A DNA stretch of 6,421 nt from contig JADGRK010000151.1 of the NCBI GenBank assembly GCA_017880985.1, positions 1 through 6,421 on the forward strand. Direction: 5' to 3'. The notes beneath the pieces are model-generated. The model saw only the letters and a list, made by a program, of their open reading frames with translations. It did no database searches and had not been told where the DNA came from. The translations under genes and the position numbers were made by a program. Positions 1 to 4,836 of this stretch are shown here, piece after piece. Every line of letters begins with the position of its first letter. Within the stretch, counting starts at the first letter, position 1. The DNA is from Rhodoferax sp. (GTDB lineage: Bacteria; Pseudomonadota; Gammaproteobacteria; Burkholderiales; Burkholderiaceae_C).

Positions 1-1
1 C

Positions 2-118
2 AGCGCGGGCCACAAAATCGAATGGCGCTGGGTCAGGGGCCACGACGGCGACCCGGGCAACGAGCAAGCCGATGTGCTGGCCAACCGGGGCGTCGAGCAG
101 GCGCTACAGCGGCGGTGA
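2..118 (+). CDS. rnhA: Ribonuclease HI, C-terminal end (5' part outside window)
   Basis: Only the last 38 codons and a TGA stop are present; the reading frame enters from the left edge. The enzyme cuts the RNA strand of RNA-DNA hybrids in the cytoplasm, for example R-loops and primer remnants. The fragment contains the family's C-terminal signature, seen as WRWVRGHDGDPGNEQADVLA. The His of RGHDG (bases 41-43) matches E. coli His124, and the Asp of EQADVLA (bases 71-73) matches the catalytic Asp134. The 10-residue spacing between the two is the same as in E. coli. The other catalytic acids (Asp10, Glu48, Asp70 equivalents) lie upstream of the window. The tail after the signature is short (ANRGVEQALQRR), a normal ending for betaproteobacterial RNase HI. 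It converges with moeA across 58 bases. The identity rests on motif recognition and is secure for the family. Confidence 0.93.
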   Translation, partial: SAGHKIEWRWVRGHDGDPGNEQADVLANRGVEQALQRR

Positions 119-176
119 AATTGTTGGCTGGCAGTTCAAAGCGTTGGTTGCGCTGGGGTCGGCGGCTCACAATTTG

Positions 177-1553
177 TCAGATCACGCCGTCAAACATCAT
201 GACATCCACTTCATCGCTGGCCGCGACATTGCCCTGGCCGTGATGCAGCACGATCAGGCCGTTGGCGTGCACCATCGAGCTCAGCACGCCGGAGCCCTGG
301 TTGCCGATGGTCTTGACCTGTAGCCTGCCGTCTGGCGTGCTGCTGACGATGCCGCGCTGGTATTCGGTACGCCCCGGCTTCTTGCGAATTACCTCGGCGC
401 TGCGCGCTTTGAGCAGCGGCGCTGCCCCTGCTGTGCAGCCCATCATCTTCAAAAGGGCCGGGCGCACAAAGGCCAGAAAAGTCACCATCACCGCCACCGG
501 GTTGCCCGGCAGACCAAACAAAACGGCGGCTTCAGAGGAGTCCAGACTACTATTTGTTTGATAGCTGTTTGCGCTTTCTGAATAAGGGCTAGAGGCCAAT
601 TTGTCTTTAAGAATGCGACCCACTGCCAGGGGTCGGCCCGGCCGCATGGCAATCTTCCAGAACGCCACGTCACCGAGCTTCTTCATCATCGCTTTGGTGT
701 AATCGGCCTCGCCCACACTCACGCCGCCGCTGGTGATGATGGCGTCGGCGGCCAGTGCGGCGCGCACAAAAGCGGCCTCCAGCAGCGCCGGATCGTCGCG
801 CACCACGCTCAGGTCGATCACCTCGCAGCCCAGGCGCTTTAGCAGGCCAAACACGGTGTAGCGGTTGCTGTCGAACACGGCCCCTTCACGCGCTGCCTCG
901 CCCAGGCTCAGAATCTCGTCGCCAGTCGAGAAATAGGCCACCCGGAGCTGGCGCCACACCTGCACTTCATCAATGCCTAAACTGGCTATCAGCCCAAGTG
1001 CAGCGGGCGTGAGAAGCTCGCCTTTTTGTAGCGCTGGCTGGCCTTGCATGAGGTCTTCACCCAACTCGCGGCGGTTGTCTCCGGCTTGCATCAGGTTGGG
1101 AGGAATAGTGATGAACTCGGTTCGGGCTTCGACCGGCTCAGCCCGAACGGCTACCAGCTCTTGCGGCACCACGGTATCGAGTCCAGCGGGCAGGATGGCA
1201 CCGGTCATGATCTTCACACATTCACCGGGTTTGATCCGACCTGACCAGGCTTTTCCGGCCAGGGCGGTACCGACGACTTTCAAGACCAGAGGCGCTTGCG
1301 CTGATGCCTGGCTTGAAAGCTGCGCCCCGTCAAAGGCAAAGCCATCCATCGCCGAGTTGTCGTGCGGCGGCACGCTGATGGGCGAGATGATGTCGGACGC
1401 CAGCACGCGTCCCAAAGCCTCAAAGATGCCCACACTTTCAACCTGTGTCACCGGTTCGACCAATTCCGCCAAAAAGACGTTGACACTGTCCGCGTGCAAG
1501 GCACGTGGGTCGTAGCCGGCCAGCTCGGCGGCGATTTGCGCCAGCGTTTTCAT
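177..1553 (-). CDS. moeA: Molybdopterin molybdenumtransferase MoeA
   Basis: MoeA inserts molybdenum from molybdate into adenylylated molybdopterin in the cytoplasm, completing Mo-molybdopterin. The 458-residue product contains the expected motifs in order: PPHDNSAMDGFAF (62-74), KIMTGAILPAG (114-124), RRELGEDL (161-168), FSTGDEI (208-214), TSGGVSVGEADYTK (274-287), MRPGRPLAVG (303-312), FGLPGNPVAVMVTF (346-359) and the C-terminal domain with PGRTEYQRG (393-401). E. coli MoeA has 411 residues. Part of the extra length comes from two in-frame dispersed repeats, at residues about 136-145 (bases 1120-1148) and about 318-337 (bases 545-608). All recognisable active-site motifs outside them are intact, so I expect a working enzyme. 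The ATG at 1553 overlaps the mobA stop as ATGA, suggesting translational coupling. A GGAG (1565-1568) lies 11 bases upstream. No obvious terminator follows the gene. Confidence 0.96.
   Translation of the reverse strand: MKTLAQIAAELAGYDPRALHADSVNVFLAELVEPVTQVESVGIFEALGRVLASDIISPISVPPHDNSAMDGFAFDGAQLSSQASAQAPLVLKVVGTALAGKAWSGRIKPGECVKIMTGAILPAGLDTVVPQELVAVRAEPVEARTEFITIPPNLMQAGDNRRELGEDLMQGQPALQKGELLTPAALGLIASLGIDEVQVWRQLRVAYFSTGDEILSLGEAAREGAVFDSNRYTVFGLLKRLGCEVIDLSVVRDDPALLEAAFVRAALAADAIITSGGVSVGEADYTKAMMKKLGDVAFWKIAMRPGRPLAVGRILKDKLASSPYSESANSYQTNSSLDSSEAAVLFGLPGNPVAVMVTFLAFVRPALLKMMGCTAGAAPLLKARSAEVIRKKPGRTEYQRGIVSSTPDGRLQVKTIGNQGSGVLSSMVHANGLIVLHHGQGNVAASDEVDVMMFDGVI
545..608. repeat. Dispersed Comamonadaceae-type repeat inserted in frame in moeA
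   Basis: The core reads ATAGCTGTTTGCGC (571-584), then AATAAGGGCTAGAGGCCAAT (581-600 region, starting at 591 minus flanking), on the plus strand. I recognise the pattern of ATAGCTG, a GCGC-rich spacer and AAGGGCTAGAGGCC as a short sequence recurring in many Comamonadaceae genomes; this is memory, not a search. It stands out by composition: 25 of the 60 bases from 541 to 600 are G or C, in a much more G+C-rich gene. On the minus strand it is read through as a Ser/Asn-rich tract, moeA residues about 318-337, just before FGLPGNP. E. coli MoeA has only a short turn at this point. Exact ends are uncertain by several bases. There is no coding capacity of its own and no clear terminal inverted repeat. 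Confidence 0.7.
1120..1148. repeat. REP-like palindrome in frame in moeA (encodes VRAEPVEAR)
   Basis: The plus strand has GTTCGGGCT (1120-1128) and its perfect reverse complement AGCCCGAAC (1140-1148) around an 11-base loop, TCGACCGGCTC. This closely resembles the widespread GGGCTGAGCCTGTCGAAGCC-type dispersed palindrome of Beta- and Gammaproteobacteria, known to me from memory. On the minus strand it encodes VRAEPVEAR (moeA residues 136-144), a peptide that recurs in unrelated proteins wherever this repeat lies in frame. It sits between VPQELVA and the TEFITIPPNLMQAGDNRR segment, a place where E. coli MoeA has a variable surface region. The boundaries of the copied unit are uncertain; the palindrome itself is directly visible. 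Confidence 0.75.
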
Positions 1554-2185
1554 GCGCCAGTGCGCTCCAGTTGGTGCAGTTCCGCCAGCGTGTTGGCGTT
1601 GAAAAAAGCCTGGGGGTCATCACCGGGCCGGTCAAATGGCACCAACACTGTTTTGTGCTGGGCGGTCCAGGCGTCAATCTTGCGGCCACCCTCGTGCGTG
1701 AACTTCACCAGACTTTCCAGCAACTCCACCCGCAACAAACAAAATACTGGCTGGGCGCGGACCCGTAACTGGCCCTCCTTAACCATTTCGGGCGCGCTGG
1801 CCATTGCGATCTCAGCGTCCTGCGCCTCCAGTGCCTGTGCCAGCCGCGGCACCAGATCGAGCGGAAGCAGTGGCGTGTCGCACGGCACCGTCACCAGATA
1901 GGGGGTTTCGCAGCGCTCAAGGCCGGTCAGGAAACCCGCCAGTGGCCCGGCGTAGTCCGCCAGACCATCGGGCCAGACCGGCACGCCAAAAGACTCGTAG
2001 GCCGCCAGATTGCGGTTGGCATTGATCATGATCTGGCCGACACCACCGCCCATTTGCAGGCGCGTCAAGGTGTGCAAAGCCAGCGGCATCCCGTTGAAAG
2101 TCTGCAGACCCTTGTCCACGCCGCCCATGCGCGACCCGCGTCCACCGGCCAGAATCAGGCCAGTGATGTCTTGCGGTTCAATCAT
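1550..2185 (-). CDS. mobA: Molybdenum cofactor guanylyltransferase MobA
   Basis: MobA transfers GMP from GTP to Mo-molybdopterin, releasing pyrophosphate and giving the guanine dinucleotide cofactor used by DMSO-reductase-family enzymes; it acts in the cytoplasm. The 211-residue product (E. coli 194) has the nucleotide-binding start LILAGGRGSRMGGVDKG (10-26), INANRN (54-59), DGLADYAGPLAG (73-84), the metal-binding PCDTPLLPLDL (101-111, Asp103 matching E. coli Asp101), RAQPVFCLL (143-151) and the C-terminal AFFNANTLAEL (193-203). I chose the ATG at 2185; a TTG at 2188 would add one residue and is only 5 bases from the Shine-Dalgarno-like GAGGT, against 8 for the ATG. The gene overlaps moeA by 4 bases. 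It is separated from moaA by 112 bases largely filled by a dispersed repeat, so it may be translated, and perhaps transcribed, partly independently of moaA. Confidence 0.95.
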   Translation of the reverse strand: MIEPQDITGLILAGGRGSRMGGVDKGLQTFNGMPLALHTLTRLQMGGGVGQIMINANRNLAAYESFGVPVWPDGLADYAGPLAGFLTGLERCETPYLVTVPCDTPLLPLDLVPRLAQALEAQDAEIAMASAPEMVKEGQLRVRAQPVFCLLRVELLESLVKFTHEGGRKIDAWTAQHKTVLVPFDRPGDDPQAFFNANTLAELHQLERTGA

Positions 2186-2193
2186 CAATTGCT

Positions 2194-2200
2194 ACCTCTT
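2194..2200 (-). promoter_or_regulatory. Ribosome binding site of mobA
   Basis: The minus strand reads AAGAGGT here, ending 8 bases before the ATG at 2185. It is the best Shine-Dalgarno match of the minus-strand genes in this window and favours the ATG over the TTG codon directly before it. Confidence 0.6.
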
Positions 2201-2221
2201 GAATGCAGGAGAAAATTTTCC

Positions 2222-2293
2222 GCCGGGCCGTCCCAAGGGAAATTCGCCCCCTCGGGGGGCAGCGCAATACGCGAAGCGACAAGCGTGGGGGCC
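2222..2293. repeat. Dispersed Comamonadaceae intergenic repeat with C/G-run hairpin
   Basis: Between the moaA stop and the mobA start the plus strand carries GGGCCGTCCCAAGGGA, CGCCCCCTCGGGGGGCAGCG and a GCGAAGCGACAAGCGTGGGGGCC ending (given here in pieces). I recognise this order (CCAAGGG, CCCCCTCGGGGGGCAGCG, CGAAGCGA, GCGTGGGGGC) as a repeat found between genes across Comamonadaceae; this is from memory. Directly visible is a perfect hairpin, GCCCCC (2246-2251) with GGGGGC (2255-2260) and a TCG loop. No T-run follows it on the minus strand, so it is not a standard Rho-independent terminator, though it could slow transcription or stabilise the upstream moaA message. A perfect 10-base palindrome GAAAATTTTC lies next to it at 2211-2220. 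Ends are approximate. Confidence 0.7.
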
Positions 2294-2297
2294 ATTA

Positions 2298-3458
2298 TTA
2301 GCCTCCGATGTAGCTCATTTCGACCCGCTTCGCGCCGGTCGCCGTGTCGCCTGGCAAGGCACGGCGAAGTTCCGAGTAGCGATCGGTGCGGCCCTGCCAG
2401 ATGTGGCCAATGGCGGAAATCAGATCGGTGTCCGAGGCCTGACCCCGGATCAGCGAGCGCAGGTCGTAACCGCGGGAGGCAAACAAACACAAATACAACT
2501 GGCCTTCCGTGGAGAGCCGGGCTCGATTGCAGCTGCCGCAAAAAGCCTGTGTGACACTGCTGATGACGCCAATTTCACCCGCCGCCACGTCATGCTGGCC
2601 GGCCGCGTTGGCATAGCCCCAGCGCGCAGCGGTCTCGCCGGGGCTGGAGGCCCCCAGTGGCAGCAGTGGCAACTCGGCGTCAATCAGTTGGATAACTTGG
2701 CTCGATGGCAACACCTCGTTCATGCGCCAGCCGTTGGTGGCACCGACATCCATGTATTCAATGAAGCGCAGCACCATGCCAGAGCCTTTGAAGCGGCGCG
2801 CCATGGGAAGAATTTCGTGCTCGTTGGTGCCGCGCTTGACCACCATGTTGATCTTGATTGGCCCCAGACCGGCATCTTGTGCGGCGTCAATGCCAGCCAG
2901 CACATCGGCCACCGGAAAGTCCACATCGTTCATGCTGCGAAAGACGGCATCATCCAGGCCGTCCAGACTGACGGTGACGCGTTGCAGACCGGCCGCCTTG
3001 AGGTCACGCGCTTTACGCGCCAACAGGGAGCCATTGGTGGTGAGCGTCAAATCCAGCGGGCGGCCTTCCAGCGTGCGCAGTGCGGACAACTGCTCAATCA
3101 GGCGCTCAATATTTTTGCGCAGCAGCGGCTCCCCGCCGGTGAGACGGATTTTTTGCACGCCGTGGGCGATAAAAACCTTGGCGACGCGGGTGATTTCTTC
3201 AAACGAGAGCAAGGCCGCGTGCGGCAGGTAAGGGTAATCCTTGCCAAAAATCTCTTTCGGCATGCAGTAGTTGCAGCGAAAGTTGCAGCGGTCAGTGACG
3301 CTGATGCGCAAATCGCGCAAGGGGCGATTCAGCGAGTCATGCAACAGGCCGCTGGCCGCTATGCGGGTGCCGGACAAGAAGGCTGCGCCAGGTGTCGGCA
3401 AGGGGGCAGTGCGTTGGTCGATGAGCGGCACAACGCGCAGGGGTTGACGTTCAGTCAT
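2298..3458 (-). CDS. moaA: GTP 3',8-cyclase MoaA (radical SAM)
   Basis: MoaA uses S-adenosylmethionine and two 4Fe-4S clusters to convert GTP to 3',8-cyclo-7,8-dihydro-GTP, the first step of molybdopterin synthesis; MoaC, not encoded here, completes the step. The 386-residue product has the radical-SAM cluster motif CNFRCNYC (Cys58, Cys62, Cys65), the SAM-binding TGGEPLLR (107-114), LTTNGSLL (139-146), VSLDGLD (163-169), RFIEYMDVG (231-239), and the C-terminal cluster cysteines in FCGSCNRARLSTEGQLYLC (Cys307, Cys310, Cys324). It ends in Gly-Gly, the conserved catalytic tail of the family. The roughly 40 residues before the core form a Pro-rich extension, making it longer than E. coli MoaA (329). 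The start is the ATG at 3458; no strong Shine-Dalgarno sequence precedes it, so the true start could differ, but no other Met precedes the core. It follows the upstream gene by 23 bases. Confidence 0.96.
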   Translation of the reverse strand: MTERQPLRVVPLIDQRTAPLPTPGAAFLSGTRIAASGLLHDSLNRPLRDLRISVTDRCNFRCNYCMPKEIFGKDYPYLPHAALLSFEEITRVAKVFIAHGVQKIRLTGGEPLLRKNIERLIEQLSALRTLEGRPLDLTLTTNGSLLARKARDLKAAGLQRVTVSLDGLDDAVFRSMNDVDFPVADVLAGIDAAQDAGLGPIKINMVVKRGTNEHEILPMARRFKGSGMVLRFIEYMDVGATNGWRMNEVLPSSQVIQLIDAELPLLPLGASSPGETAARWGYANAAGQHDVAAGEIGVISSVTQAFCGSCNRARLSTEGQLYLCLFASRGYDLRSLIRGQASDTDLISAIGHIWQGRTDRYSELRRALPGDTATGAKRVEMSYIGG

Positions 3459-3481
3459 GTAGGTAATGGCGCTCGGGTGAT

Positions 3482-4045
3482 TTAGCTTGGTGTGGCGTTG
3501 CGGGCCGGCTCATGGCTGGGAGCCATACTACGGTGGACCGCAGCCGCCGGGTATGTTGGGGCGACTTTTGGTGGGCGTTGGGTGCGGCGCCGGTCCAATA
3601 CCGAAACAGGGGTTTCTGGCACTTCCGGCTGGACCGCTTGGAGCCAGAATTTCGGCTCTGGCAGCACCAAATTGGGGCCGCCACAGTGCGGTGAAAAGCG
3701 CCACGAGACAACGTAGCTGGAATGGTCAACTCCTGGATCAAATCGATCCAGCCCGAGCAGCAATTGCTGTTGTAGTGCGGCTGCGTAATGCAGCACCTGC
3801 TCGTTCCATTTCATCAGAATCAACTGGATATGCAGTTCTTCCCGGTCAAGTGATCGTGTCGTGACCATCACTTCACAGACGAGCCAGTCGAGCGGAATGC
3901 CGTGCCGCCGCAGGGTGTCCTTGAGCACCACGCGGATCAGCTCGCGTCGAACGTCGCTGCTGTGGCTGATGCTATTGGGGGAGACCGAAACTGGCGTAAC
4001 GCCGGAGGGGCTGACCGGGCGCTGGTTTTTCAGGAAGTCAAACAT
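3482..4045 (-). CDS. Conserved-looking protein of unknown function upstream of moaA
   Basis: I do not recognise a named family, but the sequence resembles uncharacterised Burkholderiales proteins I have seen; this is memory only. The 187-residue product has three parts. First is a short MFDFLKNQ start followed by a Ser/Pro/Val linker (9-30). A probably folded core (31-134) includes RRELIRVVLKDTLRRHGIP, a segment beginning CEVMVTTRS, the phrase LILMKWNEQVLHYAAALQQQ and the WRFSPHCGGP / LPEPKFW segment. The tail (about 138-187) is rich in Pro, Arg and Ala and looks disordered. It has no signal peptide or membrane segment, so it is probably cytoplasmic. Two cysteines are present (Cys57, Cys121). 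I chose the ATG at 4045 because the frame upstream of it, open to 4255, is low-complexity, unlike a conserved N terminus, and would overlap the lipoprotein gene by 97 bases. No strong Shine-Dalgarno is visible. The 23-base gap to moaA suggests co-transcription, but a role in cofactor synthesis is not shown. Confidence 0.75.
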   Translation of the reverse strand: MFDFLKNQRPVSPSGVTPVSVSPNSISHSSDVRRELIRVVLKDTLRRHGIPLDWLVCEVMVTTRSLDREELHIQLILMKWNEQVLHYAAALQQQLLLGLDRFDPGVDHSSYVVSWRFSPHCGGPNLVLPEPKFWLQAVQPEVPETPVSVLDRRRTQRPPKVAPTYPAAAVHRSMAPSHEPARNATPS

Positions 4046-4096
4046 GATATTTTCAACATTCTGGGATGATTCGAATGCCGAGCTTATCTGATTTTT

Positions 4097-4142
4097 CCAG
4101 CCTGTGCTGGGCTTGAGCGCCAAAGGCAGGCCGCCTGGCGCT
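4097..4142. other. Two adjacent hairpins in the leader of the unknown gene
   Basis: In the 113-base gap between the lipoprotein gene and the 187-residue gene are two perfect inverted repeats. AGCGCCA (4116-4122) pairs with TGGCGCT (4136-4142), and its loop can pair further as GGC with GCC. CCAGC (4097-4101) pairs with GCTGG (4106-4110). On the minus strand neither is followed by a T-run; the second is followed by A residues, so neither is a standard terminator for this direction. They may be RNA structure in a shared message or chance in G+C-rich DNA. I see no convincing promoter in the rest of this gap. Confidence 0.4.
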
Positions 4143-4158
4143 TGACTCACGGGCCGAT

Positions 4159-4734
4159 TCAGTGGGTCGTCACGATCGCCGGACCCATGTCCTGCAGCGG
4201 CCCGAGCGGGTTGGTATTGACCTCCACTTCGTTGACGCTGGGCTGGCCACCCCAAGCGCGATAGACCACTACATCGTTGACCAGCAGGATCAAGGCATTG
4301 AAGCGCCAGCCGGTGGTCTCGGTGCGGCGCGAGAAATTGGTAAAGTCAGCGAAAAAATTGCCAGTGCGCGCCTTCAATATGTGTGCCGCCGTGATTTCCC
4401 AGCCGCGACAGGCATCGCGCGCCTCCAAGCAGGCCAGCACACCGGCATCCAGATCTTCGCGCTTGAGCAGGGTGCTGGGAACAAAGCGCCGCACGACGTC
4501 GGCCTGCGTCAGAATGACGGTATTGGCCTTGTTGACTGGATCGATGCCCAGCCTGGACAGCTCAGCCACACTGGTTTTCATCGGAACCAGGGCATCAATG
4601 GTTTGACGCGCAGCCTCAAAGTCCTGAAATGATGATGACTCGCTAGTTGCACGTGGCAGCATGGAACCGCAGCCCGCCATCAGCAACGCCATTGACAGCA
4701 AAGCCGTGCGATGGATGAGATGGCGTTGGTTCAT
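4159..4734 (-). CDS. Predicted lipoprotein of unknown function
   Basis: The 191-residue product starts with a classic lipoprotein signal: basic MNQRHLIHRT, hydrophobic ALLSMALLMAG, then Cys22 as the lipidated residue (MAG-C lipobox). Residue +2 after lipidation is Gly, not Asp, which by the E. coli rule favours the outer membrane. The mature part opens with a Ser/Thr-rich linker, then FEAARQTIDALVPMKTSVAE, LGIDPVNKANTVILT, a segment with two cysteines (Cys102 and Cys109, possibly a disulfide in the periplasm), and a C-terminal half with WRFNALILLVNDVVVYRAWG. The arrangement of an opening helical part with SVAEL..LGIDP and a late strand pair recalls small BamE/OmlA-type lipoprotein domains, but I cannot support that assignment by motif. 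It is the first gene after the hppA terminator and has a possible promoter just upstream. The gap to the next gene is 113 bases, so joint transcription with the cofactor genes is possible. Confidence 0.85.
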   Translation of the reverse strand: MNQRHLIHRTALLSMALLMAGCGSMLPRATSESSSFQDFEAARQTIDALVPMKTSVAELSRLGIDPVNKANTVILTQADVVRRFVPSTLLKREDLDAGVLACLEARDACRGWEITAAHILKARTGNFFADFTNFSRRTETTGWRFNALILLVNDVVVYRAWGGQPSVNEVEVNTNPLGPLQDMGPAIVTTH

Positions 4735-4758
4735 GGTTGCACTCGGAGGACATTCTTG

Positions 4759-4787
4759 ACTACAAATTCCAGTATTGCATTGATCAA
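4759..4787 (-). promoter_or_regulatory. Possible sigma70 promoter of the lipoprotein gene
   Basis: On the minus strand TTGATC (4787-4782) is followed after exactly 17 bases by TGTAGT (4764-4759). Each matches the consensus at four of six positions. It lies between the hppA terminator and the lipoprotein ATG at 4734 and would give a leader of only about 17-20 bases. It would drive the lipoprotein gene and possibly the genes beyond it. Prediction by eye only. Confidence 0.35.
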
Positions 4788-4790
4788 GCG

Positions 4791-4817
4791 CAAAGAAAAG
4801 CCCGCCAGAGCGGGCTT
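4791..4817 (-). terminator. Rho-independent terminator of hppA
   Basis: The minus strand reads AAGCCCGC, loop TCTG, GCGGGCTT and then a T-rich run TTCTTTG. The 8-base perfect stem is 4798-4805 with 4810-4817. It starts about 20 bases after the hppA stop codon at 4837, in the right orientation, and separates hppA from the lipoprotein gene. Confidence 0.88.
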
Positions 4818-4836
4818 CAGGATTGGATTTGGTCGA

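Noticed and set aside
118..175. Inverted repeat AAATTGT (118-124) / ACAATTT (169-175) as a bidirectional terminator between rnhA and moeA
   Set aside because: The arms are only 7 A/T-rich bases with a 44-base loop and no compact stem with a T-run; too weak to call. I see nothing else in this 58-base gap.
545..1148. moeA as a pseudogene because of two internal repeats
   Set aside because: Both repeats keep the frame, no stop is introduced, and all the family motifs before, between and after them are intact.
973..1515. Plus-strand open frame of 180 codons opposite moeA
   Set aside because: It is a shadow of moeA with low-complexity translation and no recognisable domain.
2186..2188. TTG as the start codon of mobA
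   Set aside because: The next codon is ATG with better spacing (8 bases) from the Shine-Dalgarno-like sequence; the difference is one residue.
3459..3481. Molybdenum cofactor riboswitch upstream of moaA
   Set aside because: Only 23 bases separate moaA from the preceding gene, far too short for the structured Moco RNA motif, and the preceding coding region shows no obvious match.
2010..3485. Long plus-strand open frame (491 codons) opposite moaA and the mobA start
   Set aside because: It is antisense to two clearly recognisable genes, runs through the intergenic repeat, and its translation shows no recognisable motif; long antisense frames are common in G+C-rich genes.
4046..4255. 70-codon N-terminal extension of the unknown gene upstream of moaA
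   Set aside because: It would overlap the lipoprotein gene by 97 bases in another frame, and its sequence looks like non-coding or out-of-frame translation; the ATG at 4045 begins a sensible protein.
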